In this document: one piece after another, positions 26,201 through 37,200 of the stretch | Layout of the letters: every line of letters begins with the position of its first letter | Position numbering within the stretch: position 1 is the stretch's first letter | From: Tubulanus polymorphus | Taxonomy: Eukaryota; Nemertea; Palaeonemertea; Tubulaniformes; Tubulanidae | DNA: 64,000 nucleotides | Assembly (NCBI RefSeq): GCF_964204645.1 | Contig: NC_134028.1 | Location: 2,418,001-2,482,000, forward strand | Direction of reading: 5' to 3' | Program-made: the position numbers and the translations under genes | Notes under the pieces: generated by a model | Seen by the model: the letters and a program-made list of their open reading frames with translations, nothing else | Databases searched by the model: none | What the model was told of the DNA's origin: nothing

Positions 26201-27217
26201 AGGTACCCTACGGTTTAAGTCATAACAGTTTCGCAAAACAGTCCATAATTGAATGATGACCTTTTTAAGATGTTACTTGATATTAGTCATTAGACTTATG
26301 AACTTTTTTGTTCATCTTACTCAAGAAGTATATTTTGTTCATCTTTGCAGCGACAACCAGTTTGTATACCTTGAAGAGTATCCTTTAGAACTGGTTCCGT
26401 CTATACCGAATGTGACGGGCCACGACGCCGAACAAGTGATCGTCGTCGTGATGGAATATGGAAAGAATTTCTCCGGCCCGGGAAAAGACGTTTTCAAACA
26501 GGATCGAGCAATCGGTGACCCACATCGCAGCTTCCAGTCTAATTTCCTCCATCCAGTTTTTTATTACTACAAAACATTACCCACAGGTTGGTGAATGTAT
26601 ATCCATACTTGAATTGAATCTATATGTATGATGTTGTATACCTCACTTCACTATTCACTTCATGAGTTCCAATTCCTTAAAAAGGCTATGTTATTAAGGG
26701 CGTTGCCCTGAATTTCAAAAGTGGCGTCAATTTTTCCATCAATATATCCGGAAATTGAGTGTTCACCGTTGGATATTTTGACAGATGATAGTTAACAGTT
26801 GAGAGGCTGTTATTATATAGAAATGTAGTTTGATTTTTATCTATTTACTGATTTAACATACCATGAACTTTTTGCTTTACAGAAGAAGATATGAAAAATC
26901 GTGCTAAAAAACAAACACTGCCAACACCGGACCGAGAGCATCATATTCTAGAAGACTTTTTAACCAAGTGGACCGGACAAGAAGAACATCTCGTACCGTT
27001 GCGACGTTTCTTCGAGTACGCCATGAACACCGACTTGCGAGAATTTTTCGGCGAATCCTGCATGACATTGTTGATGACCGGCGAAAATCTACCGGCAGGC
27101 TGCATGCCGTATATTCGCGGAAATGGTCTTATCGGCGAGTCAGAAGAAGTAACATTCGCCAAGAATGCCGGCATGTTGACGAATTTCGTATTGAAACTAC
27201 CTGAATTTTTCGGATAA
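8284..27217 (+). CDS. FOXRED2: FOXRED2 (FAD-dependent oxidoreductase domain protein 2), 5' partial
   Basis: Orthologue of the endoplasmic-reticulum flavoprotein that acts in ER-associated degradation (human FOXRED2/ERFAD). Eight exons, all phase-consistent: 8284-8614, 13409-13539, 19881-20001, 21286-21519, 21900-22066, 23960-24125, 26351-26586, 26883-27217 (stop included). About 573 residues are visible. Diagnostic stretches are [39 protein letters not shown], the dinucleotide-binding [57 protein letters not shown] and the C-terminal [13 protein letters not shown] block. The first exon found starts inside the FAD domain with a phase-1 intron, so the N-terminal FAD-binding exon is missing. The protein ends KLPEFFG, without the KDEL-like tail of the human protein. 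Identity is near certain; the 5' end is unresolved. Confidence 0.93.
8654..8947. mobile_element. piggyBac-type MITE flanked by TTAA
   Basis: A non-coding element of about 286 bases (8658-8943) lies between two TTAA tetranucleotides (8654-8657 and 8944-8947). Its ends are perfect inverted repeats, CCCTTTCAGTGC and GCACTGAAAGGG. TTAA target duplication with CCC...GGG termini is the hallmark of piggyBac-superfamily transposons. Internally it repeats a CCGC[AG]GTGCGGTGTA motif in both orientations. It sits in the first FOXRED2 intron seen here. Confidence 0.8.
10972..11150. repeat. GACT-based tandem repeat
   Basis: Two 24-bp units (GACTGACTGACTGCCCGTCC...) run into an 11-bp unit GACTGACTGAT repeated about nine times with substitutions. 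It is intronic, low-complexity DNA. Confidence 0.8.
12155..12392. repeat. 14-bp minisatellite, about 17 copies
   Basis: The unit is about GGAGCGCAGTGGCT, with variants GGAGTGTGGTCACT and GGAGCGCGGTCGCT. The variants are patchily distributed: the GTGG type dominates the left half and GCAGTGG the right. It generates spurious open frames on both strands (repeats of WSAVAGAQ type). It lies in a FOXRED2 intron. Confidence 0.85.
13540..19880 (+). other. FOXRED2 intron of 6.3 kb, no gene seen
   Basis: Longest intron of the gene. A threefold 24-bp repeat (GAGACAATCCTCTGACAGTC type) lies at about 13757-13825. The open frame on the - strand near 17795-18115 matches no known family and is not credible as a gene. 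Confidence 0.6.
22249..22377. mobile_element. Short fold-back element (family 1, ends GGGGCCAGTTGCTCAAA)
   Basis: About 128 bases whose two ends are long imperfect inverted repeats: GGCCAGTTGCTCAAAGGTTG and its mirror AACTTTGAGCAACTGGCC. There is no coding capacity. A related copy lies at 48433-48530 in the 3' untranslated region of TRMT10C. It is located in a FOXRED2 intron. Confidence 0.65.
24723..24809. mobile_element. Long perfect-type hairpin (fold-back element)
   Basis: A stem of about 36 bases (TGTAATAGGCAGTGATAGG... pairing with ...CCTATCACTGCCTATTACA) around a loop of about 14 bases. The motif ACAGGGAAGTGTCCCTGTTC at about 37208 resembles its centre. It is intronic. A small fold-back transposon relic is the simplest reading; a structured RNA is possible but unsupported. 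Confidence 0.55.
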
Positions 27218-30200
27218 AAACCACACGCAAAAAGTCCATCCCGCTGAAAACGCTGCACCGAAATGTTCATTCAACTGAAATATAATTCATGAAAATTAGA
27301 AGCTATATCAGTATTATTACTAGAAATCAAAAGGATTTTATTGACTTGATACACAATATTTATGTAAGCTAGGAATTAATGAATAGTTTAAGCGTGAATT
27401 GCTTTTAAAACGAGAAGAGCTTTTGTGCTCACAGCTGTTTGTCAATTGTGAAGTTATTTATGGGGTAATTAGTGACTTTTATTGACGATTCCTCGCGGGT
27501 TAATCCCATATTTATCATACACATTTGTAAATCAGTTTGATGCTTATTCATGAATGTATTCATGAATTTATTAGTGATGTCCTCTCGGCTGAGACACTAA
27601 TCAGTACATATTTTCCTAGCTTTGATAATTTTAACTGGTACCAATTTCCCCAATATCACTCACAAGTAGAGGAATCTGTTTTAATTTGTGCTTGTATTAG
27701 TGGGCCATTAGTGGTTGATGTATATTTGTGGGCAACCTGACTAAAACCTGTGATATTAAGTAGCTACTGTTTGACGGCGCTTCATTTCCGGTTCAATCTC
27801 CTTTCATAGATAAAACATAACATTGTGAATGATATACCCGTACAGAGAAATGAAGTTTGATGTATTTCTTGCATTATATATGTGAGGTGGCTGGGTTGAA
27901 CTGATAGACACCTACTGTGATTCGTTCTGCTGTTTGACCCCTGGTATATGTTCGTGGGGATTTCTTAGGAGAAGTTTACAACCGCATTTCTGGGGGTCTT
28001 GGTTTCTCCTGAGAAAATCAATATGTTAACTGTAATTGGAAGAATAACTAAGAAAATCTGTTGCGGCGAGCAATAGTTTTTATATGTAGTCACTAGATGG
28101 CGCCACCACCTTGAATAATACAGTTCTCATCGACGAGCCTACCATGATATCATAATCTTTTGAGCGCAAGTCGTTTTTCAAAAAATAGTTTCGAGAATGT
28201 TGACATGAAAGGTGCTTCAGATAGAACATAGTAGTATTTTTTGACATATATACTGCATGTAGTTTTTCTTGTTGGTTACATTTACTCATCGGTTAGTTGA
28301 TGGTTTATACATAGTTTTAAGATAAAGAAAAAAGGTATGTAACCTATATTTGGACAGGTAAACAGCATTTATTTCTGATACACTAATGCCTACGTACCTT
28401 TTCTTCAGACATTTCTGAGAAATATCAAAATATAGTTTATCTAATGTTTATAATATTACTGGTACGTAGTATATACATATTGTTATGAAAACGGTTATAA
28501 TGATGTTGGAAACTGGTAATTTTTCTCGGGTATATGGCGTCACAGAGGACATAAATGCTTTAATCTAAAAGAAATTGATCAATTGTCAATTTTAATCATC
28601 ATTATTGGGTGCACTGATCTAAAAATGCTATGCCTTACTCGGTGGAAATGATAAAATGATGAAATACATCCAAGGTATTTCATTGTCTTTGGTGATAACA
28701 TTTTTCAAATCTCCTTATTGACTTCTTTCTATACCTGGCCATGGAAGAACTATTCTTAGGATTAATGAATGAGCTTTGATAAATTATAAATACGAATACA
28801 TGATGTATTAACACTTCATGAGTGCGGAATCTCATGAATTTTTTCATATGAATATATCTATTCGGGGTCCAAGAGGTTTGTATTGACAAAAAAAAAATCA
28901 ACAGCTCATCTCATATTATATCAATATTTATTTTCTGTATTTTGGTTTATAGTATATGTATATATGTTTGCGGTGTCTGGTACGCAAAATGACTTGAGGT
29001 GAGACTGTCAATTCTAGTTCAGCTCACTCCTGTCTATGCTGGTTTTAATCTGGAGTTTGCATCCACCCCCACAACCACTCATCACTTTTAGCTTTGAGGG
29101 TTTCACTTTTCAGGACATCAGTTATTTTTTTCTAATGGAAAATGAACAAACAAATGGACTACAAGACAGTCTCCCCATTCCAAAACGTTCATCATTAGAA
29201 ACAAACAAGTAAATATAAAGGGGTTCCAGGCTGCGGATTAATAATGTAACATCTCATACATTGTAAATAACAACTGAAGCACCTGGTATTGTGTGCTTGA
29301 TGTTAGATGCAGTTGGTTATTCTGTTGTTATAAAAGCATGTTATCTAATATCATGTTAACATCATTGTATTACCTGTGATCCGGCCACCTATAACTTTAA
29401 AAATCTAGGGATTGTCTGTATTTCATTAACAATGGACTGTTTAATATAAGAGTGATTATGTGTCAGCAGTTGTCAGCATGTTGAAAGGGGTTCCCCCTCT
29501 TGTATATACTGTTTGTTGTGGAAATATATATATATGTTTACTGCTTGCTGGTGGCCTGGTCACCTAATGTATGCAAAGCCATCAAATACACAATTTTTAT
29601 CATGTGGTGGAGCCTAAAAACATAGATATATTTTTAGAGTATAATGACCCAAAGTATTTGTGGAAGATGGTTTCGGTGTAAAATGAATATTTATTTTCAA
29701 AATAAAAACTCAATAAAAAAGCTATGGTTTTATTCTATTGATTCACATTTCTTGACGCTGCAATGTGTACCTTCTGTCAAGGACATGAAATATAAGCTAT
29801 TTTCGCTAAGCCCTACAGTACCATCCAATTCACTGATAGACCTGCTTAGAACCTCTCACCCAGGAGCAAAATATTGCATTTTGAGCAACTGGTGAAAAAT
29901 GCTCAACAAAGGAGCAAGTGTCATGTCAAGAATACCATTGACTCAAAATTCGTTTTAGTGTCCACGAAAATACGTAGTATTCACAATATACATTTCTACA
30001 CTTGCCACCATTCACCCCGCTGGTTATTCAAGCTTGGTCATAAATCGGGGCAAATTTTTGGCCAAGTGGTCTGTAGGCCTACATGCGCACACCCATACAA
30101 CTATCAATAACAAACAGAGAGGATCCACATCACAGAGGATTTGTTTCATCTCATACTCTACCATTCGATTTTATTCTACTTTCAAGTTTCAGGGTTGTGT

Positions 30201-30386
30201 GAACAAAGCTTCAATCCATGCAGTTGGAGCCACCCAAATTGGCATTCTAGGGACTAACTCAGGACCTGCAGTTACATAGTTTCCAGTTTGAATTTTGACC
30301 ATAGTTGACTGATTGAAACCGGTTGGAGTCCAAAACTTTAAATTTGACAGTTCTGACCCCACGTGTTTTTCATATTTCGCGGAATA
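27218..30386 (+). other. FOXRED2 3' flank, probable 3' untranslated region and intergenic DNA
   Basis: No coding sequence recognised. Candidate poly(A) signals (AATAAA) are at 29701-29706 and 29712-29717; which one is used cannot be told from sequence. Confidence 0.4.
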
Positions 30387-30446
30387 TGACGTCATCACAT
30401 TCTATCTCAGCATACCGATGACGTCACATCACCGGCCGCCATTTTG
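30387..30446. promoter_or_regulatory. Promoter-like patch: two CRE palindromes and a YY1-type site
   Basis: Two full cAMP-response-element palindromes TGACGTCA (30387-30394 and 30419-30426) lie 24 bases apart. A GCCGCCATTTTG sequence (30435-30446) resembling a YY1 site follows. The next 400 bases are relatively CpG-rich and end in a strong donor-like site (GGAAGT|GTAAGTA, 30851). This fits a promoter with a non-coding first exon, possibly for the FAM149B1-like gene. That link is inference. Confidence 0.45.
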
Positions 30447-30922
30447 TTTGTTGTTTGTTTGCGAGGAGTGAAACGCGAGTGATTTCGATAAATCGTCGTC
30501 GATTGTGATGTTCCCGAGTGTCAAACGGATAGAAATTGGCACCGAAATGGTAGAATACATCGGGAAGATTCGATCGAATGAGTTAAGAAGGCGTTAAATC
30601 GTGTGAATCGTGCCGTAAACAGCGTCGAATCGGCGTCGTCAGGGAAGCTTTCTCGCTTCGATCAACTTCCTGGTTTCGCAAAATTCCTTAAAATCAAAAA
30701 AATAATTCGCCATCTAGAGTCAAATGTTGTGTTGAGTTAATATAATGACACTTTCCATATCATTGTCGAAGCATGTGGACAATTGCGTAGATGTCGCAAT
30801 CATCACATCATGACTGGGATGTATACTAGGAGGACAATTCCACTGGAAGTGTAAGTATTTTTTCAAATTTCAGCTCCTCCCGACCCAGTCCCAACCAAGG
30901 CCTAATTTGAATGACACGGTAT

Positions 30923-31067
30923 CATTCATTTATTACGTACACATAAAGTTTGAATTTTCAACCCCCCCTCTGTACGCAAAATCGGCCATTTTTTCATTTA
31001 AGCATTACACAGCACGCAATTGCACTGACCCCTCCCCCTCCCCTAATGCGTACGTAATAAATGAACG
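30923..31067. mobile_element. Short inverted-repeat element (ends TTCATTTATTACGTAC)
   Basis: About 145 bases bounded by CATTTATTACGTAC and its inverse GTACGTAATAAATG, with C-rich runs inside. It is a non-coding MITE-like element. Confidence 0.55.
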
Positions 31068-34000
31068 ACCCCCACCCGATATGATATCTCCATCCTTTGC
31101 ATCTTGAGACTTACTCAGAAACCCTACCAGGGGCGTATTTATGATGGGAGCGCACGCCCCGTTGGCGTGTTGCTATTTCCGATGCCCTTTCAAAAAAACA
31201 GCAATCCTTTTAGAGCAGTTTTCCACTACTTGCAGGCTAATGGAGCAGCAGTCTGCTGCACAAGACTTGGCTCAAAAAATTCCCTCGAAGTTGCAATAGA
31301 AGATTCCGTCCTGAATCTGTCATAAATAATGTTTCAGTAAACAGAAGTGGAGCAAACTGATCATCTGATTTAGTGTGCATATTTTTATGCATCATTGGTG
31401 AAGTGTAATGTGCAGCTGGTCTAGGCCCGGGTTCATACTGTACCAAATTATAGTCATCTATTTTTATTTCATGTAATACTTTTTGAGCCCTCTTAAAACA
31501 GGCTGTCGGCCCATGAGTCTTAGTCTGCTCAGAATGATCTGAATCCACTTTAAATAATCTTAAGAACAGATTGTAGATTAGGAAGGAATATTTGAAAAGC
31601 TTTGCAATTGATAAATGCATGGTTTGATTAGTTTGAAATGATATAGATGGCGTATTCGTAGACGGTTTCTACCACGTTATTTGGATGTTGACACCTTTCA
31701 AAAATACGCATCACTTTCTGAAATTCTATTCAGCCTTGTGAAGATCCAGTCGGCCTAGAATGTTTTGGAAAATGAGGTTTTGAGTGAAATGAAACCTCTT
31801 GAATTTTAAAGGAATTCGATGACATTTTCTTTTTAAAGAACAAATCTCTCAATTTCAAAAAGGTTATTCACTGGTTACTGTAACAAGAATATCCGTACAA
31901 AAAAAAACACAATTATAAAGCAAAACTAATAAATAATTTCGATGTTTCAACTCATGTCATGAGACCCATTCTGAAAATGCATTTGTAATATTTCTCAAGA
32001 AATAATTTTGAAAAATGAAATAATGTAATTTTTTTAAATGGTTCACTTTGAGTCGAAGCTTCAAAAACCTATATCAATTTTACATCGTTTTTGTGAATTT
32101 TTGTCTTCGATTGAATTAAAGAATCGTTTGTCGGATGGAAACGTGAAGAGTGTTTGTTAAGCCCTGCCTCCGTGCGTGCGTGCGTCTGGCTGTTTTATTC
32201 TACTGCGTACAGCGTAGTTATTGATATTTGAAAACGACATTGTTTTCGCGGAGTCTTAGACAAACAGTCTTGAATCTCACTGTTGGTGACTGAGCGTGAC
32301 ATCGCTGTATATGATCGCTCGGCAAATACCACGAAATAGCCTCGACGTTTTTTCTCATTGATTACTATTAACTCGTTGCCATGGTAACAATCTTAAACAT
32401 TATACCGGAACGGTCCAGGTGGAATTGCGCGATAACCTTCAGGTTTGAAATGTCGGCTATGCAAGCAATCTGTTTCTGAATTATGACGGGTTATTATTAC
32501 ATCGCTAACAATCGAACTGTGAAATTTCGACGATTTTAAATTATGCGGTGTCAATAATTGAGCGCTATCAGAATTTCTTGTTGAGATAGAAATAATGGGG
32601 GGGGGGGCGGTGGTTGTATAAAAAGCTGTAATCTGTACCCTATCTCGGGTAGGCCTGATGGTTGTTTTCACCAGAAATCATTCGGCCTAGTCAACACATC
32701 TCCGCTGAGGTTGTTGCTATACCCCTGTCAATGTTGCATCCACCCATCTAAAAATCATCAACTCTGTTAAAAAATCTGCTGCCCTGAGTTGATATGAATG
32801 TCGATGTTCTAATGTGAGAGGTTACGACAAAGTGAAGCTTATCTTTCAATGTTTTGAAAACTTAGGCTAGCATTTGGCGTCCGCAAAAATGAATGCAGCC
32901 TCTCTGAAATGTGGAGATCATTGGCGTTTAGTGATAATGAGGGTGTGGTAGGCTAGTATTTGTTATGATGATATTAGTCATATCTAAGTATGAAGAGAGA
33001 CAGACCCCCTTCGAGGTGATATAGATCTCCTACCGTGAACTAATGCACGGAGGCAAGAGAGAATCTTTATAAGGTGATAACGACCTCTCTGCATGGGTCC
33101 AGAATGGAGAATTTCTCTGAAAAGTTATGAAACTCATCTTCCTTTTGAATCAGTCTTTAGCTATCGGTGAAAGTCACTATCCGGTTTTTAGTAACGCGCG
33201 GTGTGAGATTCATTCTTCTGACTTTTGAATTCTTTGATGTCCTGCTACGGTTGTCAAGTCTGTAAAGCGTAATTACAGCCTAAAGACTGGTTTCAATTCA
33301 ATTTTCAACTTGCGACAATACGTCTTCAATAGTGAAACAGGATCAAAGCCAATGACAGCTGAAACAAAGCTGTGAATTCCGCGCTGCAAGGAGCTACCGA
33401 CGAAACATCATTTCAGCCGCTGATATTCATCGCGCAACCACTTATTACAGTAACTGGAAATATTGCGCTGGTTCTTCGTGAAGTTGGCATAAAAATGTTG
33501 AACAATGGAGACTAATACGATGGAGGTATGATACACGCGTTTTCGATAGCTTCTCAAACAACATCGACGCAATCAAAGTGCCTCGGAACTTAAAACGCCG
33601 TTGTCGAGAGTTTGATGGATCAGTGATGCGGATAAAAACGTTTTGATGCTCGGTCATAGATTCAGTTAGTATTCTATTGATCGTCGTATTAAATGCAGGT
33701 CGCGTATGAAATCAACAGGTAGATTGATGTATACAGCAGCCGGATGAATGTCGCTTTGTTTTTGTTGTTCCCATCAGGAATTTAAATCTGCGAAGATGTC
33801 GACTAACTGACTTTTGGATAATGTTTAAATCGCACGTTTCATAGACCCGAAAATACGTGATCTTTATTCTTCGCGATTGGGAAATCTTTTTTTCTCGAGA
33901 TATTTCGAGCAGGAATTTTTACGCTCGAAGAAATATTCACTCGAAATTGAGAGAGATATAAACGGATTTAGACGAACGTGAAAAATTGTGGGAATTTCGT

Positions 34001-34239
34001 AATAACTTTTCATATTGTATTTCGAAGAGAGGAACTTCGGAGTCTCCCGCCGTCTCTAAGTTGATTAACAGTTATTTCGATATGACAATTCGCAGAATTT
34101 GATAGTTGGTAAATTTAAGCAGTTATTTAGTTGATGATAACGCTGATGTTAATGCTCTGATGTCGGATTGAAATAATATACATAGATTTAAGCGAAATTC
34201 GAGGGTACAAAATTCAGTAAAACGTCGTTGAATTAAGAT
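31068..34239. other. Non-coding stretch before FAM149B1-like coding start
   Basis: No gene recognised. The open frame on the - strand at 31237-31620 (127 codons) has no family similarity I can name. A G11 run lies at about 32596-32606. The X-box at 32375 is listed separately. 5' untranslated exons of the downstream gene may lie here. Confidence 0.45.
32375..32388. promoter_or_regulatory. Perfect RFX X-box (ciliary gene element)
   Basis: GTTGCCATGGTAAC matches the palindromic X-box consensus bound by RFX transcription factors, which drive ciliary genes in animals. The gene downstream (start 34240) belongs to the FAM149B family, which is linked to primary cilia, so the site makes functional sense. 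It lies 1.85 kb from the start codon; the transcription start is unknown. Confidence 0.6.
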
Positions 34240-37200
34240 ATGACTATTCCTTTATCGAGTGGAGTGTTTAGTCGACCTTTAGAGGAAGTTTTAATAGTTA
34301 AAGGGTAAGTCTGAACTGTTCGATTGATTTCAGTCTGAATCCATTCTGATTTTTTCACAATCAGTATTTTTCTAATCGAGATAAATCTACGAAATATACG
34401 AATAATTTCTGTCCGTCTATTTCCATTAGCATAGTTTCGACTAAGCTACGGAAATTATTTTTTATTGATTTTTTCGTCATCTCATCGGCCGGTCTTCGAG
34501 TCATTTCGATTTTGTTCGATGATTGAAGATCATGACAAATTAATCTATTTCGTGATCATTTATGATTTCGTGATTAATCTCGAACTATTAACGTCTAAAA
34601 CAACCGAAATATAGACTGTCTATGACGACAGGTGGATTTTAAAATTCATAGCCTGATTTATCCATCTGTCCTGGGTCGCGCGCCCTGATATCGATAGCCG
34701 TGATCGCAGACAATTTGGCCCGGGCCAAGTTAAGCCCTTGCCTAATTAGAGAGCGCGCTCACACGTAAACCACTCACTCGATACTAAATAATGCTTAAAC
34801 AAAGCGAAATGAGTCACTTGCGGAACCAGTTGCAATCATTTGTCAGGTGTTAAAGTTTGGCACGGACCTGACCAAAGTTAGTCTTGCCCTTTCTCTTTCC
34901 CTATACTAAGAAAACCCTAAATTCAGTCTACAGTGTGTTTTGATATATTGGCACTGTATGTAGTGTTCTTGCACCGGGTAATGGTAATGATATAGGGGAG
35001 TTTAGGTTTTGTTCTATTCGATATTACGAGAGTCTACTTCAGTATCGCAGTAAATGAAGAACAACTTTGCTTAATTGGCATATTGACATACCTCGTTTGT
35101 CAGAGCGAGAAAAGTCCTTCAAAATTATATTCAATAATTTATTCATATCCGCCACGTTTTATCTACCGATCATGTTTTATATCTGTGAAATTTCAGCTTA
35201 TAATACGCGTCGTTTTGGCGACGGGTTTGATTTTCAGCTTAAAAGTAAACGTCAGTTTTCGAGACTTTTCCTCTCGTACTGCATCATGGGAAGTAGTGAA
35301 ATGTCTATATTTCGTAACGTGGAGATTGCTCTTGGAGAGAGTTGCTGTATTAGTATAGTATAATGAGGACGTCCTCAACTTTGTCCATGTACGTTTGTCA
35401 CTATGGAAACTTATTCTGTTATTATTTCAAACACACATCATATCCTCATAAATGTCACTCGTTTGCCGTATAAACCGCAAGTGTGCGAGAAAAATCGAAT
35501 TGGCCGTATAACATAATACCGCCGGTTTATGGATGTATTTATTCGTGGTAATTGGAAAAATTTAAAAAAAAGAGAATATCTTTTTTGATGAGTAAAGCTC
35601 GAGCGCTGCAGTCTAGTTTTAGCTAGAAATATGTCATATCATTTACTTTGAAAAATGTACTCGTGAAAAGTGAAGCCAGTGATTTGATGAAATCAATGAT
35701 TATTCCCACACTTGAATTGAAAGACTGAAGTTTAAGAAATTGAATATTCATTCAGACCTTTTTTCATGGATTGATATGTTTCAGTAACTTGTTAATATGT
35801 TCCTTTCTTTGAAGTCGGTTTGCGAAACACTTGTAGCCTATATTCATATGTCCCGCTCCTGATAGTTTATTTTTATTTTTGTTTTATTAGACGTGGAATT
35901 AGTAGAACTGGACAAGTTGATGCTTTATCTCACCCGTTACCGGAACGCGCTGATGAAGATGTTATACCCGATTACCTAGCCAGCATCGAGGAAGCGTTAG
36001 CTGCTAGTGTCAGGTATGTAAACGATATTTGATTGGAATTGTGTTTAAAGTTAGTGACCGGTAATGTGCCCTCTACTCGTCACTAGCGTGTACTCGATGT
36101 CATGTTTGTGGTTATACTGTTTGCTAAACCTGAAGTCATTCATTATTAAACAGTTCTGTAATATAAGCTTTATTTGCTCGGGTATGACGGTGCACTAAAG
36201 ACAGCTACGGAAATTCCTCAATGAGGAATTGTTAATGAAATTGTCGAAAGGTCTTCTCTAACGTAGTAAAATCAACTTGAATTGATCTTTTTAGCTTTTT
36301 TAATTTGACACTAAGAATTTCTTGGAGTGATTCAGACTACCTACTTGTATTCATCTTTAAAAAAAAAACAACTTATTTGAAGTTATTTATTTCGTCAGTT
36401 CATTTTGTCTGGAATTGTCATCACCCGGCCCAAATTTAATCTTTAAGAGGTCGATTTTTTCAACATATCAACAGTTTACGCAGCATTGATTTATAGTTTG
36501 TAAATGGTTGTCTTATTTTCAGTCATGATACGACGCCGACGGTCAGCGGTCGATCTTCACCGACGGCGGAGACTCACAGTTTCCGGTCGGCCGTTCAGAT
36601 CAATAACGGAGGCTGGGCGACGGGTAACACTACTGAGCGTAGTAGCATCGATTCCAGCTGTTCTTGGGATGACGTAAGTTGGGGAGATGTAAGTATACGC
36701 CTTATCAAATCATTATATAAACATCAGAATCTGTTACAATCGAAGAATTTTGATTTGTGGCTTCGTGGAAGCTCGTCAAGTTCTCTGATTGTTACTGATT
36801 GGTTTATATATCTATAGATAGATAGTTGCAGTGCATTAATTTCAAGTTTATATATATGTTTGCATTTTGTTTTGCTGTGATAACTTGATTGATTGATTGT
36901 TTTTGATTGAAGTATTTGCAGATTTTGAAATATGATTTTTGTATGGAATGTAATTAATTGCACTGGCAATAATGGTTTGAAGGTGTATACTGCTTGTAAT
37001 TACCGATTTAGGTCAATGTGCAACTTATGCGGCAATACGACGCAACCAAGACAAACTTTGGATTTGGTAATTGGTTGACTGGTTGTCGCAGCTAATAACC
37101 GAACGCGCTATAGTTCGGTCTTATGCATTTCATTATCGGCCATCTTGGAACTTAGTCCTGCAACTGTGCTCAGTTGCATGGTTCGCTATTTCGGGATTAT

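Noticed and set aside
31237-31620. 127-codon open frame on the - strand
   Set aside because: No similarity to a transposase or other family that I can name; could be a decayed mobile element, but nothing supports it.
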